A stretch of 64,000 nucleotides of DNA from the NCBI RefSeq assembly GCF_014645695.1, contig NZ_BMMF01000007.1:186001-250000 (forward strand), written 5' to 3'. Below, one piece after another: positions 36,430-44,976 of this stretch (within the stretch, counting starts at the first letter, position 1; each line of letters opens with the position of its first letter). The notes beneath the pieces are model-generated. The model saw nothing but the letters and a program-made list of their open reading frames with translations, was not told the DNA's origin and ran no database searches. The stretch is from Salinarimonas ramus. Its GTDB lineage: Bacteria; Pseudomonadota; Alphaproteobacteria; Rhizobiales; Beijerinckiaceae. The position numbers and the translations under genes were made by a program.

Positions 36430-36592
36430 TGTCATCCTCCAGCCGAGCACACCATCCATACGGGAAGCTCGGCCGGCAATCGGTAGATCTGCGTAGACGA
36501 TCACAATTCTCGCGCGTCGTTGCGCGGCTTCGCTTTTCCCGCCGCCGGCATTAAGGTCGACGCCCCGAAGGTCCCGGCACAGGCAGCGCACC

Positions 36593-39500
36593 ATGGTCGC
36601 GGGTTGGGCGGTCGTCGTCACGGCCCTCCTCTATCTCTCCCTGCTCTTCGCGGTCGCGCATTGGGGCGATCGCTCGGGCGCCTCGCTCGTCGCGGGGCGG
36701 GCGCGGCCGTGGGTCTACGCGCTCGCGCTCGCGGTCTACTGCACGTCCTGGACGTTCTACGGCTCTGTCGGCCTCGCCACGGGATCGGGCCTCGACTTCC
36801 TGATGATCTATGTCGGGCCGATCCTGGTCTTCGTCTTCGGGCACCGGGCGCTCGCGCGCATCGTGCGCATCGCCAAGGACCAGAACATCACCTCGGTGGC
36901 CGACTTCGTGGCCGCCCGCTACGGCAAGTCCGAGCGGGTCGCGGCGCTCGTGTGCCTCATCGCGGTGGTCGGCTCGCTGCCCTACATCGCGCTCCAGCTC
37001 AAGGCCGTCTCCTCCTCCCTCGACGTCTTCCTCGCGGCCGACGAGACGATGGCCTACGCCCGCACCACCTTCCCGCTGTTCGGCGATCTCGCCTTCATCG
37101 TGGCCGCCGTCCTCGCCTTCTTCGCGGTGGGCTTCGGCACGCGCCACGCGGACGCGACGGAGCACCAGGACGGGCTCGTGCTGGCCATCTCGCTCGAGAG
37201 CGTCGTGAAGCTCGTCGCCTTCCTGATGGTGGGCTTCTGGACCGTCGCCACCGTCTTCGGCGGCCTGCCCGGGCTGATCGAGCGGCTCGCGGCGCCGGAG
37301 GCGGGCCTCGTGCCCGTGGGCGACTTCCTCGGGCAGACGTCGAGCCCCGGCTACCTCGCGACGCTGGCGCTGCTCTCGGCCATCGCCATCGTCATGCTGC
37401 CGCGCCAGTTCCACATGGGCGTCGTCGAGAACCGCGAGCCCGACGACCTGCGCCGCGCGGCATGGCTGTTCCCGCTCTACCTCGTCCTCATCAACGTCTT
37501 CGTCGTGCCCATCGCCATCGCCGGCGCCGACGCGCTGGCGCCCGGGGCGGTCGACGCGGACATGACCGTGCTCGGCATCCCGCTCTCGCAGGGCGCGGGC
37601 GCGATGGCCCTCGTCGCCTTCATCGGCGGGCTCTCGGCGGCCACCGCCATGGTGATCGTCGAATCGGTGGCGCTCGCCATCATGATCTCGAACCACCTGG
37701 TCATCCCGCTCGTCCTGCGCCGCCGCGGCGCCTTCGCCGCCGCGCAGCCGGGCGAGCGCGGGGCGGTGCCGGACGATCTCGGCGGCTTCGTCCTCGTGGT
37801 GCGCCGCATCGCCATCGTGGCGATGATCATGCTCGCCTACCTCTACTACCGCGCGGCGGGCGATGCGGCGCTCGCCGCGATCGGCCTCCTCGCCTTCGCG
37901 GCGCTCGCGCAGATCGCGCCGGCCTTCATCGGCGGCCTCGTCTGGGGACGGGGCACCGCGGCGGGCGCGGCGGCGGGGCTGACGATCGGCTTCCTGGTGT
38001 GGGCCTACACGCTGATGCTGCCCTCCATCGCCTGGCATTCGCCGATCGTGGACGATCTCCTGGCCTACGGCCTCTTCGGCATCGACAGCCTGCGCCCGAC
38101 GAGCCTGTTCGGCTCGAGCCTGCCCGAGCTCACCCACGGCGTCGTCTGGAGCCTCGGGCTCAACGTCGCCGCCTACGTCCTCGTATCGCTGGCGCGGCCG
38201 ATGACGGCGCTCGAACGCCTCCAGGCCGCCGCCTACATGCCCGTCTCGGACGCGCCGGCGACGCCCTCCTTCCGCTTCTTCCGCGCGGTCGTCACGGTGG
38301 ACGAGCTGCGCGCGTCGGTCGCGCGCTATCTCGGCGAGGAGCGGGCGAACCGCTCCTTCGAGGGCTTCGCCTCGGCCCGCGGCGCGCGGCTCGATTCGGG
38401 GGCGGAAGCCGACATCCACCTCCTGCGCTATGCCGAGCACCTGCTCGCCTCGGCCATCGGGGCGGCCTCGGCGCGGCTCGCGCTGTCGCTCGTGCTCAAG
38501 CGCCGCAACGTGTCGACGGCGGATGCGCTGCGCCTCCTCGACGACGCGTCCGCCGCGATCCAGGCGAACCGCGACCTGCTCCAGCATGCTCTCGACCACG
38601 CGCGGCAGGGCATCACCGTGCTCGATTCCGAGCTGCACATCCTGTGCTGGAACCGCGCTTTCGTCGATCTCTACGACCTCCCGCCGGAATTCGTGCGGGT
38701 CGGCGTCTCGCTCGACGAGATCGTGCGCTTCAACGCCCAGCGCGGCTCCTACGGGCCCGGCGTGATGGAGCAGCAGATCGCCGCGCGCATCCATTCCTTC
38801 GTGCACGACACGGCGCCGGTGCGCCTGCGACTCTATCCGCAAGAGCGCGTCATCGAGATCCGCACGACGCCGCTGCCCGACGGCGGCTACGTCACCACCT
38901 ATACCGACGTCACCGAGGCGGTGATCGCCGAGGAGGCGCGGGCGAGGAACGCCATCGAGCTCGAGCGGCGCGTGGCCGAGCGCACCGAGGAGCTCACGCG
39001 CCTCAACGAGGCGCTCACCCGCGCCAAGGCCGAGGCCGAGGAGGCGAACGCCTCGAAGACGCGCTTCCTCGCCGCCGCCTCCCACGACATCCTCCAGCCG
39101 CTCAACGCCGCGCGCCTCTACGCCACCTCCCTCGTCGAGCGCGACCGCGAGGGCGGCGACGCGACTTTGGCCGAGAACGTCGACGCCTCGCTCGACGCCG
39201 TGGAGGAGATCCTCACGGCGCTCCTCGACATATCCCGCCTCGACACCGGCGCCATGAAGCCGCAATGGTCGAGCTTCCGCCTCGACGAGATGTTCCGCCA
39301 GCTCGCCCGCGAGTTCGAGCCCGTCGCCGCCGAAAAGGGGCTGCGCCTGCGCTTCGTCGTGCCCTCGCTGACCGTGCGCTCGGATCGGCGTCTCCTGCGC
39401 CGCCTGCTGCAGAACCTGATCTCGAACGCGATCAAGTACACGCCCTCGGGCACGGTCCTCGTGGGCGCCAGGCGCCGTAACGGGCGGCTGCGGGTCGACG

Positions 39501-40153
39501 TGCTCGACACCGGGCTCGGCATTCCCCAGTCGAAGCAGCGCATCGTCTTCCGCGAGTTCCACCGCCTCGACCAGGGTGCGAAGGTGGCGCGCGGGCTCGG
39601 GCTCGGGCTGTCCATCGTCGAGCGCATCGCGCGCGTGCTCGACCACAAGCTCGACCTCGCCTCCGAGAGCGGGCGCGGCTCGCGCTTCTCGGTGCTCCTG
39701 CCCGTCGTCGCTCCCCTGCCCGCGATGGCGCTGCCGGCGGAGGCGCCCGCCGCGCCGGCAATGCCGCTCGCGGGCCTGCGGGTGCTCGCCATCGACAACG
39801 AGCCGGCGATCCTGGAGGGCATGCGCACGCTTCTGGGCGGCTGGGGCTGCCGCATCACCGTCGCGGCCTCCCTCGACGAGGCGACGGAGCGCCTGCGCGC
39901 GGAGCCGAACGGGCCGGACGTCGTCATCGCCGACTACCATCTCGACGAGGGCACCGGCATCGAGGCCATCGTCGCCCTGCGCTGGAAGCTCGGCGACCTC
40001 CCCGCCATCCTGCTCACCGCCGACCGCACGCTGCCGGTGCGCGACGAGGCGGCGGAAAAGCACATCCACGTCCTCAACAAGCCGCTCAAGCCCGCGGCCC
40101 TGCGTGCCCTCCTCGCCCGCTGGCGCGCGGAGCGCCGCGCCGCCGCGGAATGA
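36593..40153 (+). CDS. Sodium/solute symporter-PAS-histidine kinase-receiver hybrid (NahK/ErcS type)
   Basis: 1186 residues. A sodium:solute-symporter-like membrane domain with about 13 helices spans residues 1-540. A PAS_7 domain sits at about 660-790, then a HisKA domain with H831 in AAASHDILQPLNAARLY, a HATPase domain (about 930-1045, with LISNAIKYTP and DTGLGIP), and a receiver domain (about 1060-1175, phospho-acceptor D1114 in VVIADYHLDEG). This architecture is known for NahK/ErcS-like proteins that link a symporter-like sensor to biofilm and quorum control. The phosphate route would be intramolecular to D1114 and perhaps to an Hpt. The start at 36593 has only a weak SD. Confidence 0.92.
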   Translation: MVAGWAVVVTALLYLSLLFAVAHWGDRSGASLVAGRARPWVYALALAVYCTSWTFYGSVGLATGSGLDFLMIYVGPILVFVFGHRALARIVRIAKDQNITSVADFVAARYGKSERVAALVCLIAVVGSLPYIALQLKAVSSSLDVFLAADETMAYARTTFPLFGDLAFIVAAVLAFFAVGFGTRHADATEHQDGLVLAISLESVVKLVAFLMVGFWTVATVFGGLPGLIERLAAPEAGLVPVGDFLGQTSSPGYLATLALLSAIAIVMLPRQFHMGVVENREPDDLRRAAWLFPLYLVLINVFVVPIAIAGADALAPGAVDADMTVLGIPLSQGAGAMALVAFIGGLSAATAMVIVESVALAIMISNHLVIPLVLRRRGAFAAAQPGERGAVPDDLGGFVLVVRRIAIVAMIMLAYLYYRAAGDAALAAIGLLAFAALAQIAPAFIGGLVWGRGTAAGAAAGLTIGFLVWAYTLMLPSIAWHSPIVDDLLAYGLFGIDSLRPTSLFGSSLPELTHGVVWSLGLNVAAYVLVSLARPMTALERLQAAAYMPVSDAPATPSFRFFRAVVTVDELRASVARYLGEERANRSFEGFASARGARLDSGAEADIHLLRYAEHLLASAIGAASARLALSLVLKRRNVSTADALRLLDDASAAIQANRDLLQHALDHARQGITVLDSELHILCWNRAFVDLYDLPPEFVRVGVSLDEIVRFNAQRGSYGPGVMEQQIAARIHSFVHDTAPVRLRLYPQERVIEIRTTPLPDGGYVTTYTDVTEAVIAEEARARNAIELERRVAERTEELTRLNEALTRAKAEAEEANASKTRFLAAASHDILQPLNAARLYATSLVERDREGGDATLAENVDASLDAVEEILTALLDISRLDTGAMKPQWSSFRLDEMFRQLAREFEPVAAEKGLRLRFVVPSLTVRSDRRLLRRLLQNLISNAIKYTPSGTVLVGARRRNGRLRVDVLDTGLGIPQSKQRIVFREFHRLDQGAKVARGLGLGLSIVERIARVLDHKLDLASESGRGSRFSVLLPVVAPLPAMALPAEAPAAPAMPLAGLRVLAIDNEPAILEGMRTLLGGWGCRITVAASLDEATERLRAEPNGPDVVIADYHLDEGTGIEAIVALRWKLGDLPAILLTADRTLPVRDEAAEKHIHVLNKPLKPAALRALLARWRAERRAAAE

Positions 40154-40231
40154 CGGGGGCGGGTGGGCCGGCAGCGGGCCGTGCGGCGACCGGCTTCGGA
40201 CCCCACCCCTTGCTCGCTTCGCGCGCTTTTC

Positions 40232-40250
40232 CCCTCCCCTTCAGGGAGGG
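40232..40250. terminator. Intergenic hairpin between convergent genes
   Basis: CCCTCCC (40232-40238) and GGGAGGG (40244-40250) form a perfect 7-bp stem with a five-base loop, between the convergent kinase and HtrA genes. No T-run; it may serve as a two-way terminator or be part of a repeat. Confidence 0.4.
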
Positions 40251-40265
40251 ACCGGGGCGCGCCCG

Positions 40266-41381
40266 TCACAACCGGCTGGAGACGTCCTGCGTCTCCACCA
40301 CCACCTCCGTCGGCTCGCCGTTGCGCAGGATCAGCAGGCGCACGCTCTCGCCGATGCCGACGTCGCCGAGCGCGCGGGTGAGGTCGGGAAAGCTCGTCAC
40401 GCGTTCGCCGTCCACCGCCAGGATGATGTCGCCGATCGTGCCGGTCTGCATGTCGATGCCGCGCAGGCCCGCCGCCTCCGCCGGCGAGCCGCGCACGACG
40501 CGCAGGACCACCACGCCCTCGATGCCCAGCCGCCGCGAGATCGCGTCCTCGCCCACGACGACGCCGATGCCGGGCGTGGGCACCGTGCCATTGCGGATGA
40601 GCTCGGGCACCACCTCGTTGACCACGTCGATGGGCACGGCGAAACCGATGCCCGCGGAGGCGCCGGACGGCGAGAAGATCGCCGTGTTGACGCCGATCAC
40701 CCGCGCGGCGGAATCGAGCAGCGGCCCGCCGGAATTGCCGGGATTGATGGCGGCGTCGGTCTGGATGACGTCGGCGATCTCGCGCCCGCGCCCCGTGGGC
40801 AGCGTGCGCTGGAGCGCGGAGATGACGCCGGTCGTCAGCGTCTGGTCGAGGCCGAAGGGGTTGCCGATGGCATACGTCCATTGCCCCACGACGAGATCGT
40901 CCGAGGAGCCCACCGGGAGCGGCGGCGGGATGCGCGTGGGGCGGGCGAGCTGGAGGACGGCGATGTCGACGTTGGGCGCGCGCCCGACGATGCTCGCGGG
41001 CACGATCTCCCCGTCGGCGAGGCGCACCGACACCGCCTGCGCGCCGGCGATGACGTGGTTGTTGGTGACGACGTGCCCGGCCTCGTCCCACAGGAAGCCC
41101 GAGCCGGACTGCACGCCCCCTCCACGTCCGCCGAGACCTCCGCCGCCGCCCAGCCCCTGAATGGCCGCCGGTCCCTGGCCGAAGACGTGCACGACCGAGG
41201 GCGAGGCCTGCTCGAACACCTCCACCGCGTTCATCTCCGCGGCGCCGAGCCCCTCGCGCACGGCGACGGGCCGCGGCTCGTCGGCGGCGAAGATGAGGCG
41301 CACGAGATACGGCTCGGCCACGTACAGCGCGAAGAGGCCGAGAAGCGCACCGACGGCGATGCGAAAGAAGGCGGAGGTCAC
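40266..41381 (-). CDS. HtrA/DegP-like serine protease
   Basis: 371 residues. An N-terminal membrane anchor (about 5-25, FFRIAVGALLGLFALYV) places the protease in the periplasm. The trypsin-like triad is H109 (VTNNHVIAG), D139 (NVDIAVLQL) and S217 (NPGNSGGPLL). One PDZ domain follows (about 270-365). A glycine-rich linker (GLGGGGGLGGRGGG) precedes the protease core. It starts at GTG 41381 with AGGAG upstream; an ATG is absent near it. Length and single PDZ match the DegS-like short forms. It follows the PLP-decarboxylase gene by 128 bp in the same direction. Confidence 0.92.
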   Translation of the reverse strand: MTSAFFRIAVGALLGLFALYVAEPYLVRLIFAADEPRPVAVREGLGAAEMNAVEVFEQASPSVVHVFGQGPAAIQGLGGGGGLGGRGGGVQSGSGFLWDEAGHVVTNNHVIAGAQAVSVRLADGEIVPASIVGRAPNVDIAVLQLARPTRIPPPLPVGSSDDLVVGQWTYAIGNPFGLDQTLTTGVISALQRTLPTGRGREIADVIQTDAAINPGNSGGPLLDSAARVIGVNTAIFSPSGASAGIGFAVPIDVVNEVVPELIRNGTVPTPGIGVVVGEDAISRRLGIEGVVVLRVVRGSPAEAAGLRGIDMQTGTIGDIILAVDGERVTSFPDLTRALGDVGIGESVRLLILRNGEPTEVVVETQDVSSRL

Positions 41382-41509
41382 GGAGGCTCCTGCAGGGGGA
41401 CGGCCCGCAGGGCGGGCGGGCGACGCACGGGGGAGGAACGCGGCAGTGGCGGCGACGGTTCGACCGGCAGTGGGCGTGCTCTCGGCGCAGTCGTGTGAGG
41501 CGACCGATT

Positions 41510-43693
41510 TCAGGCGTCCTCCGACAGCACGTGGACGTGGAGCCGCTTGCGTCCCGAGGCGTCGTCCACGGTATGCACGCCATGATAGAAGGGGGCGAAG
41601 TCCGGCGCTTCGTCGAGCAAGCGCTCGATCGCCTCGAAGAAGCGATGCACCGGTCCGTCCCAGACCTCCCCCGGCGCGATGCAGAAGATTCCCGGCGGAT
41701 ACGGCAGCGCGCCCTCCGCGGCGATCCGACCTGCGGCCTCCGCGATGGGGACGCGCTCGTACGCTCCTCTCACGAAGCGGTAGTGCGCATCCTGAACGCT
41801 GATACGCGCGCGCGGCAGGAACCGCGCCCGGAACATGTCGGCGAGGAGACCGGCCAAGCCCTCCTCGACGTAGAGCGCGTCGATCCGCCGGCAGAGATCC
41901 GCCAGGCCGCACGCGTAGCGTGCGGGATCGCCGGCGTGGAGCCCCGGCAGGACGAGGCTCACGGGATCGTTGGCGCAATGATGCGCCTCGAAGCGGACGA
42001 GCGCATCGACGAGCCGTTCCAGGTCCTCAGGCCGCGTTGCGGGCGTGAGCAGGAAGACGAGCGAGTAGAGGTCGCTCTTCTCCGGGACGAGCCCCTGCTC
42101 CCTCAGATAGGCCGCGACGATGCCGGCGGGCAGCCGCGGCCGTTCGACGCCTGCCGAAGGATGCGTATCGGCGGTCACCACCAGGAGCTTGCATGGATCG
42201 AGGCGCTGGACGGCGCCGTCGTAGCCGTCGAACCCGTGCCAGCGCGCGCCGACCTCGAACTCGAAGAAGCGGCGATCCGTGGCGATCTGCGCCGTGTCAT
42301 GGTCCTGCCAGGCGCGCTCGCCCACCGTCGACGGCACGAACGGGCGCATGAGCCGGCAACGCTGGAGAATCCGTTTGCGGATCTCGATCCCGGTCTCCAC
42401 CACCTCCGCCCACATCTGCGGGCCGATCGCGCCGTGCAGGCGCGCATTGACGTCGAGGGAGGCGAAGAGCGGATAGAACGGGCTCGTCGTGCCGTGCATC
42501 TTCAGCGCCGCATCGAAGGCAGCCTCGCCGTGCTTGTGCGTGCGCTCGCCGAGGTGGCGATCGCGGACGTGGATCTGCGACGTCTGCGAGAAGCCGGACA
42601 TCTGCTTGTGGACGGATTGCGTCACGACGACGCCGGGCGCGCCGGGGCGAAGCTCCATGCGCAGCGGAGATGCGCGCTCGAGGAGCGGGATGAACTGCTC
42701 GTAGCCGACCCAGGCCGAGTCGAAGAGGACGTACTCGCACAGGTGCCCTATCCGTGAGACGATCTCATGAACATCGTAGATCGTGCCGTCCCAGGTCCCC
42801 AGCTGGAAAGCGGCCAGCCGGAACGGGCGCTCGGCCGCGGCGCGCTCGGGGTCGATCGCACGCAATCTGTCGCGAACGTAGCTCTCGTCGAAGCATCGGG
42901 ATGGCACGCCTCCGATCAGGCCGAAGGAATTGCGCGTCGTTTCGAGGTAGACCGGCCGCGCGCCGGCCATCGCGAGCACGCCGTTGTAGATGGATTTGTG
43001 GTTGTTCCGATCGAAGAGGACGTAATCGCCAGGAGCCAGCAGAGCCGTGGCGACGATCTTGTTCGCCGTCAACGTCCCGTTGAGCACGAAGTACGTGCGG
43101 TCCGCACCGAAGACGCGCGCCGCGTGGGCCTCCGCCTCCGCGGGCGGCCCTTCCCTCCCGGTCATGTCGCCGAGCATGGGATCCGCGTGAGGCACGTCGA
43201 GCGCGAACAGGTTTCGCCCGACGATCTCGACGAAGCGACGCCCGACGGGGTGCCGCTCCAGGAAGTGCGAGCCCTGGTGGCCGGGGCAAGCGAATGTCGT
43301 GTTCCGGCGGGCGACGTAGCCGAGGAGCGCGGAGAGAAAAGGCGGCAGCTTCTCGTCCTCGAACCGCCGCGCCAACGTCTCGACGACACGGCCTATCTGC
43401 TCGGGTCGCATGCCGGCAGGGTCTATCGCCACGAAGGATCCATCCGCTTCGTCGGGCGGCCGGTCGCAGGCCTGGAGCAGAACCACCGGCACGTTCGGCT
43501 GCGAGAGGCGCGATCGCGCGAGAGCCGCCTCGAGAGATGCGAGGGATGCCACGACGTAGGCGGACACGGTCGCGTCCGCGGACGAGGTCTCGAGCGGCAG
43601 CAGCGGTCGAACGGTGGCGATCGCTTGGGCCGCGGCGCGATCGACCGCGATGGGTTCGATCCGGGCGTGGGAGGGCGTCGCGTCAGGCCTCAT
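41510..43693 (-). CDS. PLP-dependent decarboxylase, Orn/Lys/Arg decarboxylase fold
   Basis: 727 residues, the length of inducible amino-acid decarboxylases. An N-terminal receiver-like wing domain (about 1-120) is followed by the PLP core with ACPGHQGSHFLERHPVGRRFVE, NGTLTANKIV, HKSIYNGVLAM and the Schiff-base lysine K363 in TQSVHKQMSGFSQTSQIH. The C-terminal domain (about 580-727) is present. The fold decarboxylates basic or other amino acids to amines. The exact substrate is not predictable. The start at 43693 gives an 11-bp overlap with the MFS gene stop, so they are coupled. It is the last of a three-gene operon with a HemN-like radical SAM enzyme and an MFS transporter. Confidence 0.87.
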   Translation of the reverse strand: MRPDATPSHARIEPIAVDRAAAQAIATVRPLLPLETSSADATVSAYVVASLASLEAALARSRLSQPNVPVVLLQACDRPPDEADGSFVAIDPAGMRPEQIGRVVETLARRFEDEKLPPFLSALLGYVARRNTTFACPGHQGSHFLERHPVGRRFVEIVGRNLFALDVPHADPMLGDMTGREGPPAEAEAHAARVFGADRTYFVLNGTLTANKIVATALLAPGDYVLFDRNNHKSIYNGVLAMAGARPVYLETTRNSFGLIGGVPSRCFDESYVRDRLRAIDPERAAAERPFRLAAFQLGTWDGTIYDVHEIVSRIGHLCEYVLFDSAWVGYEQFIPLLERASPLRMELRPGAPGVVVTQSVHKQMSGFSQTSQIHVRDRHLGERTHKHGEAAFDAALKMHGTTSPFYPLFASLDVNARLHGAIGPQMWAEVVETGIEIRKRILQRCRLMRPFVPSTVGERAWQDHDTAQIATDRRFFEFEVGARWHGFDGYDGAVQRLDPCKLLVVTADTHPSAGVERPRLPAGIVAAYLREQGLVPEKSDLYSLVFLLTPATRPEDLERLVDALVRFEAHHCANDPVSLVLPGLHAGDPARYACGLADLCRRIDALYVEEGLAGLLADMFRARFLPRARISVQDAHYRFVRGAYERVPIAEAAGRIAAEGALPYPPGIFCIAPGEVWDGPVHRFFEAIERLLDEAPDFAPFYHGVHTVDDASGRKRLHVHVLSEDA

Positions 43694-44948
43694 GGCTGAT
43701 CTTCTTGGGCGGCAGCTTGCCGAGAACCGCGGCCGCAGCGAGCGCGATGGACGCGGCCATCGCGTGGAACGAGGCCGCACCGACGACGAACGCGAAGGCT
43801 CCCGCGACGAGCCCCGACACGGCATCGCCGGTATTCGCCACGGCCGCGTACAGACCGAAGTTGCGACCGACCTCCTCCTCTTCGGAAAGCAGCTGAATGC
43901 TCGTCATGATCGTAATGTCGACCATGGCGCCCGCGAAGCCCAAGGCGAGGAGGACGCACGCCGTCAGGTAGAGGTCGACGCTCATGGCGAGAGCGGCGCC
44001 GAGGAAGAGCACGCCGTACGCCATCCAGGCCTTCATCAGCACCGCGGTGGTCGGATCGGCCACGACGCGGGTGTAGAGAAGACCTCCGCACACGGTGCCG
44101 ACGGCGATGATCGCAGACGCGTATCCGACGTAGGATTCGACCCCGTAGGTGCTCAGGACGGCCGCCGGGAACACGTAGCGAAGCACGGCGGAGGCGAACA
44201 TCGCGCACACGGTCGTACCGATGATGACCGCGAAGAGCTCCGCATTCTTGCGCCGCAGGTTCACGGCGGTTGAGCGGATCTGCCTGAACGTCTCGACGAG
44301 CCCCACGCGGTCGGCGCTCTGCCGCGGGACGTGAGGGAGGAAGAGGAGGCTGATCATCGACAGGGCGAACAGCCCGGCGACGACGGCGAGGACGATCTCC
44401 CGGTCGAGCAGGGAGATGAGCGCGGCGGCCAGCAACGGCCCGAGGATGGACGACGTGTCCTCGAAGACCTGCACCGAGCTGTTGCCTTTGGGAATGTCGT
44501 TCCGTGCGACGAGGATCGGGATCGAGGCTCGGAAGCTCGGCTGATAGATGCTGTCGCCGACGGTGATCAGCATCGCCAGCCCGACGAGGACGTACACGTC
44601 GAGGAGATTTGCTTCGGCGAGGAAGTAGAGCAGAAAGAGGACACCGGCTCGGAAGCCGTCGCTGCCGATCATCACCAGCTTCTTGGAAGCCGCGTCCGCG
44701 ATCGCCCCGCCGATCGGAGCCACGAACAAGTACGGGATCAGACGAAAGAAATAGACGAGGCCGATCTCGGCGATGTCGTAGTCCAGGAGCTCGATCGTGA
44801 TGATCGCGAAGACGACCTCGAAAGCGAACTCGCCGGTCTTGCCGAAGAGGGTCGATGCCCACAACGGGCGCATCGCACGGTTGAATGTATCCCGTCTCAC
44901 GCTGGCTCTCCACATGGTATCGCGAAGCAACCAAGAATAGAGCGGCAT
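43683..44948 (-). CDS. MFS transporter in radical SAM operon
   Basis: 421 residues with about 12 hydrophobic segments. FFRLIPYLFVAPIGGAIADAASKKLVMIGSDG contains the loop 2-3 MFS signature (G-x-x-x-D-x-x-x-K/R-x-x-x), and a glutamate cluster EEEEVGRN lies in the second half. The family (MFS_3/enterobactin-exporter-like) often exports small molecules. Start is ATG 44948 with GGAG upstream; 44915 is an alternative. The radical SAM stop is 28 bp away, and the PLP-decarboxylase gene overlaps its end by 11 bp. It likely exports or imports the product or substrate of the cluster (inference). Confidence 0.83.
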   Translation of the reverse strand: MPLYSWLLRDTMWRASVRRDTFNRAMRPLWASTLFGKTGEFAFEVVFAIITIELLDYDIAEIGLVYFFRLIPYLFVAPIGGAIADAASKKLVMIGSDGFRAGVLFLLYFLAEANLLDVYVLVGLAMLITVGDSIYQPSFRASIPILVARNDIPKGNSSVQVFEDTSSILGPLLAAALISLLDREIVLAVVAGLFALSMISLLFLPHVPRQSADRVGLVETFRQIRSTAVNLRRKNAELFAVIIGTTVCAMFASAVLRYVFPAAVLSTYGVESYVGYASAIIAVGTVCGGLLYTRVVADPTTAVLMKAWMAYGVLFLGAALAMSVDLYLTACVLLALGFAGAMVDITIMTSIQLLSEEEEVGRNFGLYAAVANTGDAVSGLVAGAFAFVVGAASFHAMAASIALAAAAVLGKLPPKKISHEA

Positions 44949-44976
44949 GTCCGCACCGCTCCAATTGTAGATTATC

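Noticed and set aside
36551-40069. Minus-strand frame of 1172 codons
   Set aside because: It is the complement of the symporter-kinase gene, which has every expected domain on the plus strand.
40266-41978. 570-codon frame as an extended HtrA protein
   Set aside because: The part upstream of GTG 41381 is antisense to other sequence and lacks similarity; AGGAG and the membrane anchor mark the real start.
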